Part shown: positions 9,962-18,283 of the stretch, piece by piece
How positions within the stretch are numbered: position 1 is the first letter of the stretch
Layout: each line of letters begins with the position of its first letter
Assembly (NCBI RefSeq): GCF_023242315.1
Contig: NZ_JALLIY010000013.1
Span: forward strand, 1-64,000
Reading direction: 5' to 3'
Length of the DNA stretch: 64,000 nucleotides
Source: Pseudomonas sp. MWU13-2105
GTDB lineage: Bacteria > Pseudomonadota > Gammaproteobacteria > Pseudomonadales > Pseudomonadaceae
Program-made: the position numbers and the translations under genes
Notes under the pieces: generated by a model
Told to the model about the DNA's origin: nothing
What the model saw: only the letters and a program-made list of their open reading frames with translations
Databases searched by the model: none

Positions 9962-11392
9962 ATGCCTATCGCCAAACCTGCCACCCACTGCTTGCTGTCG
10001 ATGTTGTTCGCGACGCTGCTGGGCGGTTGCACGCTGGGCCCGGACTATCATTTGCCGGCGGTGCCGGTGGCCGGCCAGTGGTATGCGCCGCTGCCCCATG
10101 GCGCCTCGGTGGTGGGGCTGAACGATTGGTGGCAGCAGTTCAACGATCCGGCGCTGGCGACCCTGTTGCGCCTGGCCGAGGCGGACAGTCCCTCCCTGGA
10201 CCAGGCGCTGGCGCGTATCGCCCAGGCCCGGGCGACCCTGGATGGCAGCATCGCCGACACCCGGCCGCAGCTCAATGGCGGGCTGACCAAGGCGCGTGCC
10301 GGCCTGCGTCAGAGCGGGGTGAAGCAGCGCGGCAGCACCTCCGGGGCGACCCTCGACGCGGCTTGGGAACTGGATCTGTTCGGCAAGCTGCGGCGCAACG
10401 ACGAAGCCTCGCGCAATCTGCTCGAAGCGCGAGTCGATGACTGGCATGACGCACGGGTATCCCTGGCCGCCGAGGTCGGCGATGACTTCGTGCAATACCG
10501 TGGCTGCCAGATGCTGGTGAACGCCTACAGCGACCAGGCGCAATCCCAGGACCAGACCGCACGCCTGACCCGCCTGTCGTTCCGGGCCGGTTTCACTTCC
10601 GCCGCCGATGCCGCGCTGACCGATGCCAGCGCCGCCGCCAGTCGTGCGACCCTGACCAATCAGCAAAGCGAGTGTGATGTGTTGCTCAAGAGCCTGGTGG
10701 CCCTGACCGGCAGCGATGAGCAACAACTGCGCGCAGTGCTTGGCCTGACGCCGGCGCGGTTACCGGAGCCGGCGCTGCTGGAGGTGCGGGAAATTCCCGC
10801 CAACCTGTTGCGCCAGCGTCCGGACCTGGCGTCCAGTGAGCGCGAGTTGGCTGCGGCAAATGCCCGGATCGGCGCCGCCCAGGCCGATCGCCTGCCGAGC
10901 CTGGGCCTGGTCGGCTCCTTTGCCGTGGGTAACACCAGCGGGGCCTATAGCCGGAGCTGGAGCCTTGGCCCGCAACTCAGCGTGCCGCTGTTTGATGGCG
11001 GCAAGCGCCGGGCTGCGCTGGACTCGGCCCGAGCCGCTTATGACGCGGCCCTGGCGACCTACCGGCAGACTCTGCGCACGGCGGTGATGGAGGTCGAGCA
11101 ATCGCTGGTGCGGCTGGATGCCGCGCGGCACTCGGAAGTCGATGCGCAGCGCGCCACTGACGGTTACCAGGAGTATTTCCAGGCCATCGATCGCAACTGG
11201 CACGCCGGCAACGCCAGCCTGCTGGATCGTGAACTGGCCCGGCGTTCGGCACTGTCGGCGCAGATCGAGCTGATCACCTTGCAGCAGAATCAGGTGCGCT
11301 ACTGGATTGCCTTGTACAAGGCCCTGGGCGGCGGTTGGCAGGACACTCGTGACGGACTCGCCGCAGTCGCAGCGACGCGAGGCGGGGTATGA
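9962..11392 (+). CDS. pseA: PseA-like outer-membrane efflux lipoprotein (OprM/NodT family)
   Basis: Outer-membrane factor of 476 residues starting at ATG 9962; the frame is open further upstream but the signal sequence begins here. The lipobox is LLGGC (Cys about residue 22), followed by the family hallmark TLGPDYHLPAVP. Two TolC-like repeats follow, with SLGLVGSFAVGNTSG and LSVPLFDGGKRRAAL. It forms the outer-membrane duct of a tripartite pump together with the next two genes. Its 3' end overlaps the adaptor start by four bases (ATGA). Order OMF-MFP-RND beside a lipopeptide NRPS is that of PseABC, which helps secrete syringomycin and syringopeptin in P. syringae; the symbol is given by that analogy. 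Confidence 0.88.
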   Translation: MPIAKPATHCLLSMLFATLLGGCTLGPDYHLPAVPVAGQWYAPLPHGASVVGLNDWWQQFNDPALATLLRLAEADSPSLDQALARIAQARATLDGSIADTRPQLNGGLTKARAGLRQSGVKQRGSTSGATLDAAWELDLFGKLRRNDEASRNLLEARVDDWHDARVSLAAEVGDDFVQYRGCQMLVNAYSDQAQSQDQTARLTRLSFRAGFTSAADAALTDASAAASRATLTNQQSECDVLLKSLVALTGSDEQQLRAVLGLTPARLPEPALLEVREIPANLLRQRPDLASSERELAAANARIGAAQADRLPSLGLVGSFAVGNTSGAYSRSWSLGPQLSVPLFDGGKRRAALDSARAAYDAALATYRQTLRTAVMEVEQSLVRLDAARHSEVDAQRATDGYQEYFQAIDRNWHAGNASLLDRELARRSALSAQIELITLQQNQVRYWIALYKALGGGWQDTRDGLAAVAATRGGV

Positions 11393-12492
11393 AGCCGGGC
11401 CTGGGCTATGGGCTGCTGGCGGTTGCCGCGCTGGCACTCTCGGGCTGGCTGCTGTTTGGCCGCGCCGCATCGGCACCGGCTGCCGTGGCCGTGCCGGCCA
11501 CCAGTCTCAGTGTCGAGGTGATTCAGCCGCGCCACGAGGACTGGCCGCAAGAGCTGCTGGCCAGCGGTGCGCTCGCGCCCTGGCAGGAAGCGGTGATCAG
11601 TGCCGAAACCGGCAGTCTGCGCATCGCCAGCCTGGACGCCGATATCGGCGACCGGGTGAAAAAGGGCCAGGTCCTCGCGACCTTGGCCGATGACAGCGTA
11701 CTGGCCGAGGAGAACAAACAGAAAGCCGCGGTCGCCCAGGCCCTTGCCCAGTTGCAGGAGGCCCGCTCCAATGCGCGGCGTGCGGCGTTGGTCGGGCAGA
11801 GCGGGGCCCTGTCGGAGCAGCAGCTGGAAGAATATCGGGTCAAGGTGCAGACCGCCGAGGCCAACCTGGCCGCAGCCAACGCCGACCTGCGCACGACCCG
11901 GATCAAGCTCGTGCAGACCCGCATCGTCGCGGTGGACGATGGGCTCATCTCGGCTCGCAAGGCGTTGCTCGGCGATGTGGTGGCGGCCGGCGCCGAACTG
12001 TTCCGGATGATCCGCGAGGGACGCATCGAATGGCTGGCCGAACTGGACGCCCAGCAACTCCCGGGGGTGCGTGCCGGCCAGCCCGCCCGTGTCACGCTGC
12101 CGGGGGGCACGCAGGTCGAAGGACGCGTGCGGCTGGTTTCGCCGGTACTCGACAGCAAGACCAGCCGGGCGCTGGTCTATGTGTCGTTGCCCGCGGGTTC
12201 CATGGCGCGGGCCGGGATGTACGCCAGCGGCCGCATCGAACTGCCGGCCCGCGCGGCGCTGACTGTCCCGGACACTGCCGTGGTCCTGCGCGACGGGCGC
12301 TCCTATGTGTTTGTACTGGGCCAGGACATGCACGTCAGCCAACAGGGCGTGGACGTCGGGCGCCGGCGTGGGCAGGCCGTGGAAATCGTCGCCGGCCTGG
12401 CGCAACAGACCCAGGTCGTCCGCAGTGGCGGGGCCTTTCTCAGTGACGGGGCCAGTGTGACCCTGGTTCGGGCCGAGGCGCAGGCGCGATGA
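11389..12492 (+). CDS. pseB: PseB-like RND membrane fusion protein
   Basis: Periplasmic adaptor of 367 residues with an N-terminal membrane segment (about 5-24). It has a lipoyl half-motif (GALAPWQEAVISAETGSLR and GDRVKKGQVLATL, about 60-105), a short helical hairpin (about 105-160) and a beta-barrel. It is joined to both neighbours by ATGA stop/start overlaps, so the three genes are translationally coupled. It bridges the RND pump and the outer-membrane channel. Function is assigned from family and order; the substrate (lipopeptide) is inferred from the island. Confidence 0.88.
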   Translation: MKPGLGYGLLAVAALALSGWLLFGRAASAPAAVAVPATSLSVEVIQPRHEDWPQELLASGALAPWQEAVISAETGSLRIASLDADIGDRVKKGQVLATLADDSVLAEENKQKAAVAQALAQLQEARSNARRAALVGQSGALSEQQLEEYRVKVQTAEANLAAANADLRTTRIKLVQTRIVAVDDGLISARKALLGDVVAAGAELFRMIREGRIEWLAELDAQQLPGVRAGQPARVTLPGGTQVEGRVRLVSPVLDSKTSRALVYVSLPAGSMARAGMYASGRIELPARAALTVPDTAVVLRDGRSYVFVLGQDMHVSQQGVDVGRRRGQAVEIVAGLAQQTQVVRSGGAFLSDGASVTLVRAEAQAR

Positions 12493-15400
12493 ATATTTCC
12501 GCGCTATCGATTCGTTATCCGGTCCCGGCGGTCATGCTGTTCGTGCTACTGACGCTGTTCGGTGTGTTCGGCCTGGAGCGCCTCGGCATCCAGGACTTCC
12601 CGGACACCGATCTGCCCACCGTGGTCATCAGTGCGTCGCTGGAAGGGGCGGCGCCCGAGCAACTGGAAACCGAAGTGGCGCGCAAGATCGAGGACAAGCT
12701 GACGTCGCTACGCCTGCTGCAACATGTCACCACGCTGATTGCCGACGGCAGCGTGAGCATCAATGTGACCTTTGCCATCGACAAGGACGGCAACGAGGCC
12801 CTCAACGAAGTGCGCAATGCGGTGGACAGCGCCACGCCAGAGTTGCCGGCGAACCTCGATACGCCTTCGGTGTCGCGCCTGACCAGCAATACTTCGGCGT
12901 TGCTGACCTATGTCATCGCCGCCCCGCGGATGGATGAACAGGCCTTGTCATGGTTTGTCGACAATGAACTGAGCAAGCAGCTCCTGGCGGTGCGCGGGGT
13001 GGCCAAGATCGTCCGGGTTGGAGGCGTGGACCGCGAAGTCCAGGTCGATCTCGACCCGGCGATGATGGCCGGCCTGGGCTTGAGCGTAAATGACGTGGCC
13101 AGTCGCTTACGGGCGATGCAGAAAGACAACTCCGGCGGCCAGGGTGACCTCGGCAGCGGCCAGCAGGCCTTGCGTATCCTCGGCGCCATCGACGATCCGG
13201 CGGCGCTCGGGGCGATCCGCATCCCTATCGGTGACGGGCGCATGCTTGCCTTGCAGCAACTGGCCACGGTGCGTGATACCCATGCCGAGCGCAGCACCCG
13301 GGCTTATCGCGACGGTAGGCCGGCGATCGGCTTCCAGGTGATCCGCTCCCTGGGTTTTTCCGATGTCGGCGTGACCGCCGAGGTGCGCCAGGCGATGCGC
13401 CGGTTTGCCGGACAGCACGCGGATATCCGCGTCGAAGAGGCGAGCAATACCGTCGAGCCGGTGCTGGATAACTATCGCGGCTCGATGGCGCTGCTGTACG
13501 AGGGCATGTTGCTTGCGGTGTTGGTGGTCTGGTGGTTCCTGCGTGACTGGCGGGCCACCATTGTCGTGGCCACGGCGCTGCCGTTGTCGATCATCCCGAC
13601 CTTCGGCGTGATGTATTTCGCCGGTTTTACCCTCAACAGCATTTCCCTGTTGGCCCTGGCCCTGGTGATCGGCATTCTCGTCGATGATGCCATCGTCGAG
13701 GTCGAGAACATCGCGCGACACCTACGCATGGGCAAGAGCCCGCGCCAGGCGGCGATCGAAGCTTCCGACGAAATCGGCCTGGCGGTGCTGGCAACCACCG
13801 TGACCCTGGTCGCGGTGTTTCTGCCCACGGCCTTCATGGGCGGGATTTCCGGCAAGCTGTTCCGGCAATTTGGCGTCACCGCCAGTGCGGCACTGTTCTT
13901 TTCCCTGTTGGTGGCGCGCTTGTTGACGCCGATGATGGCGGCGTATCTGCTCAAGGCCAGGCCGCATGTCGAGCACGACAGCCGCTTGATGAGCCATTAT
14001 CTGGGCTGGATCCACACCAGCCTGACCCGGCGCAAGACCACCATGGTTCTGGTCGGCGTGCTGTTGCTCGGCTCCCTGGCGCTGATTCCGTTGCTGCCCA
14101 CCAGTTTCCTGCCGGCCCAGGACAATGCCCGCAGCACCATTAGCCTGGAGCTGCCGCCGGGTAGCAGCCTGGCGCAGACGGCAGCGATCACCCTGCGGGC
14201 CGATGCACGCCTGCGCGCCATCCCCGAAGTGGCTCACGTTTTTGCCGCGGTGGGCAGTGGCGATATTGCCGGTGGTGGCAATCGCAAGGCGGTCCTGACG
14301 GTCGACCTGTTGCCGCGTAACCAGCGCGAACTCAAGCAATCCGCGGTCGAGGCGAAGATGCGCGAAGCCCTGCGCGGCTTGCCCGGGGTTCGGGTGAACG
14401 TCGGCGGTGATAGCAGCGGCGAGCGTCTGCAAATCGTCCTCGCCAGCGATGACGGCGATTTGCTCGAGCGTACCGCCATGGCCCTCGAGCCTCAGCTGCG
14501 GCAACTCAAGGGGATCGGCAACGTGACTTCGAGCACGGCGGTGCAGCGCCCGGAAATCCAGATGCGCCCGGATTTTGCCCGCGCGGCCGAACAGGGGATC
14601 AGTAGCCAGGACATTGCCGACACCTTGCGCATGGCCACCTACGGCGATTTTTCGTCGTCCCTGGGCAAGATCAATCTGTCCCAGCGTCAGGTAGATGTGC
14701 GGGTGCGCATGCAACCGCAGGTGCGCGGCGACCTGGAGACCATCGCCCAGTTACGGGTCAAGGGCCGTGACGGCCAGGTCGCACTGGCGTCCCTGGGGCA
14801 GATCAGCATGGGCAGCGGGCCGGCGCAGATCGATCGGCTCGACCGCCTGCGCAATATCACCCTGTCCATCGAACTCAATGGACGCAATCTCGGCGAAGTG
14901 ATGGAGCAGGCCAGGCAGTTGCCGGCGATGCAGCACTTGCCGGCGCAAGTGAAGCTGGTGGAGCAGGGTGAGTTGCAGTTGATGAGTGAGTTGTTCGGCA
15001 ACTTCAGCCTGGCCATGGCCGTCGGTGTGTTCTGTATCTATGCGGTGCTGGTGTTGCTGTTCCACGACTTCATGCAACCACTGACCATTCTCTCGGCCTT
15101 GCCCTTGTCGCTGGGTGGCGCGCTGTTGGCCCTGTTGATCGGCGGGATGAGTTTTTCCCTGGCCTCGGTCATCGGTTTGCTGATGCTGATGGGGATCGTG
15201 ACCAAGAATTCGATCCTGTTGGTGGAGTACGCGATCATGGCTCGTCGGGATCAGGGGCTGAGCCGCTATGAGGCGTTGATCGATGCCTGTCACAAGCGTG
15301 CCCAGCCGATTTTGATGACCACCATTGCGATGGGCGCGGGCATGCTGCCGACGGCATTGGGATGGGGTGGGGAGTCGAGCTTTCGCCAGCCGATGGCGGT

Positions 15401-15521
15401 GGTGGTGATCGGTGGCCTGCTGGCTTCGACGGTGCTGAGTTTGTTGGTGGTGCCGGTGATCTTTACTTATGTCGACGATGGGCTTGAGGGCTTCAGGAAG
15501 ATGTTCCGTACACCTCGATAG
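12489..15521 (+). CDS. pseC: PseC-like RND efflux pump
   Basis: Inner-membrane RND transporter of 1010 residues with the family's 12-helix, two-repeat layout. TM1 is near the start (PAVMLFVLLTLFGVFGL). TM4 carries the proton-relay pair in LVIGILVDDAIVEVEN (about 395-410), and the second half holds LLMLMGIVTKNSILLVEYA with the conserved lysine. The sequence looks closer to the short MdtB/MdtC/PseC group than to MexB. It is the last gene of the operon; its stop codon lies inside a 15-bp-arm hairpin. Proton-driven export of the island's peptide is the likely role. Confidence 0.92.
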   Translation: MNISALSIRYPVPAVMLFVLLTLFGVFGLERLGIQDFPDTDLPTVVISASLEGAAPEQLETEVARKIEDKLTSLRLLQHVTTLIADGSVSINVTFAIDKDGNEALNEVRNAVDSATPELPANLDTPSVSRLTSNTSALLTYVIAAPRMDEQALSWFVDNELSKQLLAVRGVAKIVRVGGVDREVQVDLDPAMMAGLGLSVNDVASRLRAMQKDNSGGQGDLGSGQQALRILGAIDDPAALGAIRIPIGDGRMLALQQLATVRDTHAERSTRAYRDGRPAIGFQVIRSLGFSDVGVTAEVRQAMRRFAGQHADIRVEEASNTVEPVLDNYRGSMALLYEGMLLAVLVVWWFLRDWRATIVVATALPLSIIPTFGVMYFAGFTLNSISLLALALVIGILVDDAIVEVENIARHLRMGKSPRQAAIEASDEIGLAVLATTVTLVAVFLPTAFMGGISGKLFRQFGVTASAALFFSLLVARLLTPMMAAYLLKARPHVEHDSRLMSHYLGWIHTSLTRRKTTMVLVGVLLLGSLALIPLLPTSFLPAQDNARSTISLELPPGSSLAQTAAITLRADARLRAIPEVAHVFAAVGSGDIAGGGNRKAVLTVDLLPRNQRELKQSAVEAKMREALRGLPGVRVNVGGDSSGERLQIVLASDDGDLLERTAMALEPQLRQLKGIGNVTSSTAVQRPEIQMRPDFARAAEQGISSQDIADTLRMATYGDFSSSLGKINLSQRQVDVRVRMQPQVRGDLETIAQLRVKGRDGQVALASLGQISMGSGPAQIDRLDRLRNITLSIELNGRNLGEVMEQARQLPAMQHLPAQVKLVEQGELQLMSELFGNFSLAMAVGVFCIYAVLVLLFHDFMQPLTILSALPLSLGGALLALLIGGMSFSLASVIGLLMLMGIVTKNSILLVEYAIMARRDQGLSRYEALIDACHKRAQPILMTTIAMGAGMLPTALGWGGESSFRQPMAVVVIGGLLASTVLSLLVVPVIFTYVDDGLEGFRKMFRTPR

Positions 15522-15545
15522 CAGGACAGGCTGCTATCGAGGTGT
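15510..15545. terminator. Long perfect hairpin between convergent pseC and the LuxR solo
   Basis: Fifteen-base perfect arms (15510-15524 and 15531-15545) around the loop GACAGG. The left arm contains the pseC stop TAG (15519-15521). The T tract is weak (TATTC), but the site between two convergent genes makes a bidirectional terminator or mRNA 3'-end stabiliser likely. Confidence 0.7.
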
Positions 15546-15568
15546 TATTCAGAAGCGAAATCGAGGTG

Positions 15569-16396
15569 TCACAGGGCATTCTGCAGGACGACGGCGTTCT
15601 CCAGGCCGACCCTGGAGTCGGCCGAATGCATCCAGCGGATCAGCGAGCGTCGACCGCCGATGCCCATTTTGATCGACGCGCGCTTGAGATAGCTTTCCAC
15701 GGTATTGACCCGTAGTGCCAACTGCTCGGCCAGTTCCGGTGCCGTGCGCCCGGCAAGCAGGCCAACGCAGACTTCGGTTTCCCGCGAGGACAGATTCAAC
15801 CCGGACATTTCCAGGCGTTCGATAAAGCGCTGGCGCAACGCATCCATGCCACCGTTCTCCAGCTCCTGGCTGACCGAAAAGGCTTCCTGGCGAACCGGCG
15901 TCGGCATCAGGGCCTCGATATGTTCGCCGATCATCGGCAGCAACAGACAGGAAAACTCCTGGAGGAAAACGCATTCCTGCGCGGAAAATCCCTGGGATGG
16001 ATTGGATCGATAGACGGACAGTGCGTAGCAGCGACTTTGGGTTCGGCAGATCAGATGCAGGTGGTTGGGACAAGCATGCGGCGAGGATGCTCGCTGGCAG
16101 CACGCCATTTCGGTTTGCGCCGCCGGCCAGACGCCATCGTCAGCCTGCTCGGCGGTCTGCTTGACGGACGGGGCATTCATCAGGGTGTCGGTGCAGATCG
16201 GGCTGATACCTACGCCGCCGATACTCGAGGTGATCGACTGTGCGGCATTCGTGGTATCGAGCCGCAGTTCGGTGATATGTGTGGCATCGACGGGCAGTTG
16301 TGCAACGATCAGATCATGCAGCACGCGCGGAAAATTACGGTTGCCGGTGTTGGCAATCACTTTGCCAACGGACGGGAAAAGTCTTTGTAAGTTCAT
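15569..16396 (-). CDS. rfiA: LuxR-family solo regulator, RfiA/SalA-like
   Basis: A 275-residue regulator with a C-terminal LuxR-type helix-turn-helix (about 200-255: LSSRETEVCVGLLAGRTAPELAEQ and RVNTVESYLKR). The first 190 residues lack the W-Y-D-P pattern of AHL-binding domains. The ATG at 16396 has a good Shine-Dalgarno (GGAG, five bases upstream). It sits 72 bases downstream of luxI on the same strand and is probably co-transcribed, as described for rfiA with pcoI in P. corrugata. SalA, SyrF and RfiA of this family switch on lipopeptide genes, so this is the best candidate activator of the NRPS and exporter genes here. The symbol is by context and family, not by measured identity. Confidence 0.82.
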   Translation of the reverse strand: MNLQRLFPSVGKVIANTGNRNFPRVLHDLIVAQLPVDATHITELRLDTTNAAQSITSSIGGVGISPICTDTLMNAPSVKQTAEQADDGVWPAAQTEMACCQRASSPHACPNHLHLICRTQSRCYALSVYRSNPSQGFSAQECVFLQEFSCLLLPMIGEHIEALMPTPVRQEAFSVSQELENGGMDALRQRFIERLEMSGLNLSSRETEVCVGLLAGRTAPELAEQLALRVNTVESYLKRASIKMGIGGRRSLIRWMHSADSRVGLENAVVLQNAL

Positions 16397-16468
16397 CCGC
16401 TCTCCATTTTTTTATTCTGGGCACTACGGCACGCGCCGCCCACGGTCCATGAGAATTATTGAAACGTA

Positions 16469-17230
16469 TTAGTTGATTTGGGTCATCTGCAGGGTCGAGG
16501 TGGCTGGGTGAGTCACGCCGTAGTCGATAGTCGGCAATGCAACCAGCGGCAGCGAATCGCCAGCCAGGCACTGCATATAGTTAATATTGAGCATATTATC
16601 GTAGATCTTTGGCGTGCATTCCAGCGTGCCATAAATGACTTTTTCGCCTTTGCTGCCGTGTGCGACATTTCGTCGTTGAAGGCTCCAGCCGGAGCGTCTT
16701 AGAACCTTTTCCATCATGGCGTCTACAATAACTTCATAAGTACTGACCTCTTGAGTGCTGGCAAATTGCAACATGGCCAGGAAAAGCGCGGCGGTGCGAA
16801 AATCAACTTTGGTTTTGCTGAAATCGCTGCTTGAGGTGTCGGTGCTCAATAGCGCAAAGCGGGTCGCCTCCCAGCAGTCCATCGGGTTGGGCCGGGACAA
16901 GCCATCACTGAGCATGAAGCTCAGGGCACCGCAAATCAAGGTCGGTTTATAGGAGGGGCGAAGTCTGACGCAGCCGGTCACCAGGGGGCCTTTGTGGGAG
17001 TAAATATAGATGGCATCATCATTGTCATATTCATCGAATTCATAGTCGCTGCCGGTGTAGCTTTCAATATCCCATTTTCTTCGGTCGATAAAAGCGGCCT
17101 TACGGATACTGAGTATTTGCTCTAATGCGTGGGTGGGTAGTTCGGCGTAGCTGGCGATAGCGATATGCACGTCGGAGAAGGTGTACGAGTGCTCGGAGAA
17201 AATGTACGAGTGAGGGACATAACCGATCAT
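16469..17230 (-). CDS. Acyl-homoserine lactone synthase (LuxI family)
   Basis: LuxI-family enzyme of 253 residues that makes an AHL signal from acyl-ACP and SAM. The family's invariant residues are visible: R..F..R..W in SIRKAAFIDRRKWDIES, the acidic pair in EYDNDDAIYIY, arginine in GCVRLRP, and CWEATRF. I chose ATG 17230 although no clear Shine-Dalgarno precedes it. The longer frame starts with TTG at 17290, which lies inside the lux box and so cannot be the start. At about 253 residues it is longer than typical LuxI (about 200-220), with extra C-terminal sequence. Its base composition is more A+T-rich than the NRPS side. It resembles PcoI/PdfI of the P. corrugata group. Confidence 0.92.
   Translation of the reverse strand: MIGYVPHSYIFSEHSYTFSDVHIAIASYAELPTHALEQILSIRKAAFIDRRKWDIESYTGSDYEFDEYDNDDAIYIYSHKGPLVTGCVRLRPSYKPTLICGALSFMLSDGLSRPNPMDCWEATRFALLSTDTSSSDFSKTKVDFRTAALFLAMLQFASTQEVSTYEVIVDAMMEKVLRRSGWSLQRRNVAHGSKGEKVIYGTLECTPKIYDNMLNINYMQCLAGDSLPLVALPTIDYGVTHPATSTLQMTQIN
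17172..17213. repeat. Tandem 21-bp duplication inside the 5' end of luxI
   Basis: Two adjacent 21-base units, 17172-17192 and 17193-17213, agree at 18 of 21 positions. In the LuxI frame they encode HSYIFSE followed by HSYTFSD, a seven-residue duplication upstream of the conserved core. Confidence 0.8.
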
Positions 17231-17261
17231 AAATACGTCGCGGATAGGGAGGAGGTGCTTA

Positions 17262-17308
17262 TTTATAGTGATCCTGTATAAACGCGGCAACTGTACTTAA
17301 GTGCAGGT
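17262..17308 (-). promoter_or_regulatory. lux box and -10 element of the luxI promoter
   Basis: At 17289-17308 lies a 20-base dyad with core CTGTACTTAAGTGCAG. It fits the CT-N12-AG rule of LuxR-type boxes and is symmetric at 16 of 20 positions. On the minus strand TATAAA (17267-17262) begins 22 bases after the box. That puts the box at about -42 from a start near 17255, the class II activating position. The leader to ATG 17230 would be about 25 bases. Confidence 0.75.
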
Positions 17309-17609
17309 GGCTGAAGAGGGTAAAGTGCTGTTTAATTGTCGTCGTGAGACTTGCGCGGTTGCACATTTTTATCGCTATCAAGAAGGTTGTACGATAACTG
17401 CGGTGTGTGGGAAAATAAAAAAACGGCGATGCCAAGAGCTGTGAGAACGGTCGCGTATCAGATCTTTGATTCGAAGAAAGTACACGCCGAGTCATCAAGT
17501 TGCAACAAAAGCAAGGGTGTTTTCGCGATTAATAAGAAAACGGATTTTCCAATGTGGAAAGTGAATCGACTGGAAAATAAATCTATTCTGGAATTTTTGG
17601 GGGCGGATC
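17309..17609. other. Intergenic region between luxI and the lysE-like gene
   Basis: A+T-rich, about 300 bases between divergent genes. Apart from the lux box at its left edge I see no second lux box, no hairpin with a T tract and no convincing gene; a 127-codon frame over it (17351-17734) has no family features. It must hold the promoter of the gene at 17610, whose Shine-Dalgarno is the G-rich run GGGGGCGG just before the ATG. Confidence 0.5.
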
Positions 17610-18209
17610 ATGTATTACATTGCAATTGCAATGCTCACGGTATTGCTGGTGCCGGGGCCGACCAATTCGCTGCTGCTGCAGTCGGGGGTCAGTCGCGGGC
17701 TGGGCGGTTATTCGTTGAAGTTGATTCTTGCTGAATGGACGGCCTACCTGATCCAGATTACCGCCTGGGGTATATCCATCGATGCGCTGACGGCAAATTA
17801 CGGCTGGGTGGTGGTGGCGACGAAGATCCTGGCGGTGATTTTCCTCTTCTACATCTCGCTGAAGCTGTGGTTTTCGGTGCAGCTGGATAACGCTGGAAAG
17901 CCTTCTGCTATCTCGGTTTCGGCGTTGTTCATGGCGACCCTGACTAATCCGAAGGGGCTGTTTTTTGCTTCGTTCGTGGCGCCGACCGGAACCTTTATGC
18001 ACATGGAAAGTTATCTTTCATTCATGGCTGTTTTTTCCCTGGTGATTCTTCCGGTGGGTATTGTCTGGGTGGGACTGGGGGCGGTCTTTGGGCGCAATCT
18101 GCCATCGATAATATCGGGTAATCGAGTCAATAGATTTGTTTCATTGGTCATCGGGCTATTTGCGAGTATGGCCTTGTATAACTTGGCCTCGAAAGTAATA
18201 TTTGCTTGA
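17610..18209 (+). CDS. LysE/RhtB-family amino-acid exporter
   Basis: Integral membrane protein of 199 residues with about six hydrophobic segments. It carries the RhtB signature near the N-terminus (LVPGPTNSLLLQSGVSRG, where family members have PGP and a following glycine) and ATLTNPKGLFFASF in the middle. The family exports amino acids or their derivatives, including homoserine and homoserine lactone in some members. It lies between luxI and luxR, opposite to both. A role in handling homoserine lactone, methionine or the lipopeptide precursor Dab is possible but only inferred. Confidence 0.8.
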   Translation: MYYIAIAMLTVLLVPGPTNSLLLQSGVSRGLGGYSLKLILAEWTAYLIQITAWGISIDALTANYGWVVVATKILAVIFLFYISLKLWFSVQLDNAGKPSAISVSALFMATLTNPKGLFFASFVAPTGTFMHMESYLSFMAVFSLVILPVGIVWVGLGAVFGRNLPSIISGNRVNRFVSLVIGLFASMALYNLASKVIFA

Positions 18210-18227
18210 AGACCGCGCACCCGTCAG

Positions 18228-18252
18228 CCTCACAAGTGACAAACCTGTGAGG
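18228..18252. terminator. Weak hairpin between convergent lysE-like gene and luxR
   Basis: CCTCACA (18228-18234) and TGTGAGG (18246-18252) form seven perfect pairs around an 11-base loop. There is no T tract, so only a weak bidirectional terminator is supported. Confidence 0.4.
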
Positions 18253-18283
18253 ATGTGAGTGGGGTTGACTTGGGGCGGAGGAG

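Noticed and set aside
17231..17290. TTG at 17290 as luxI start
   Set aside because: It overlaps the lux box and lies upstream of the predicted transcription start.
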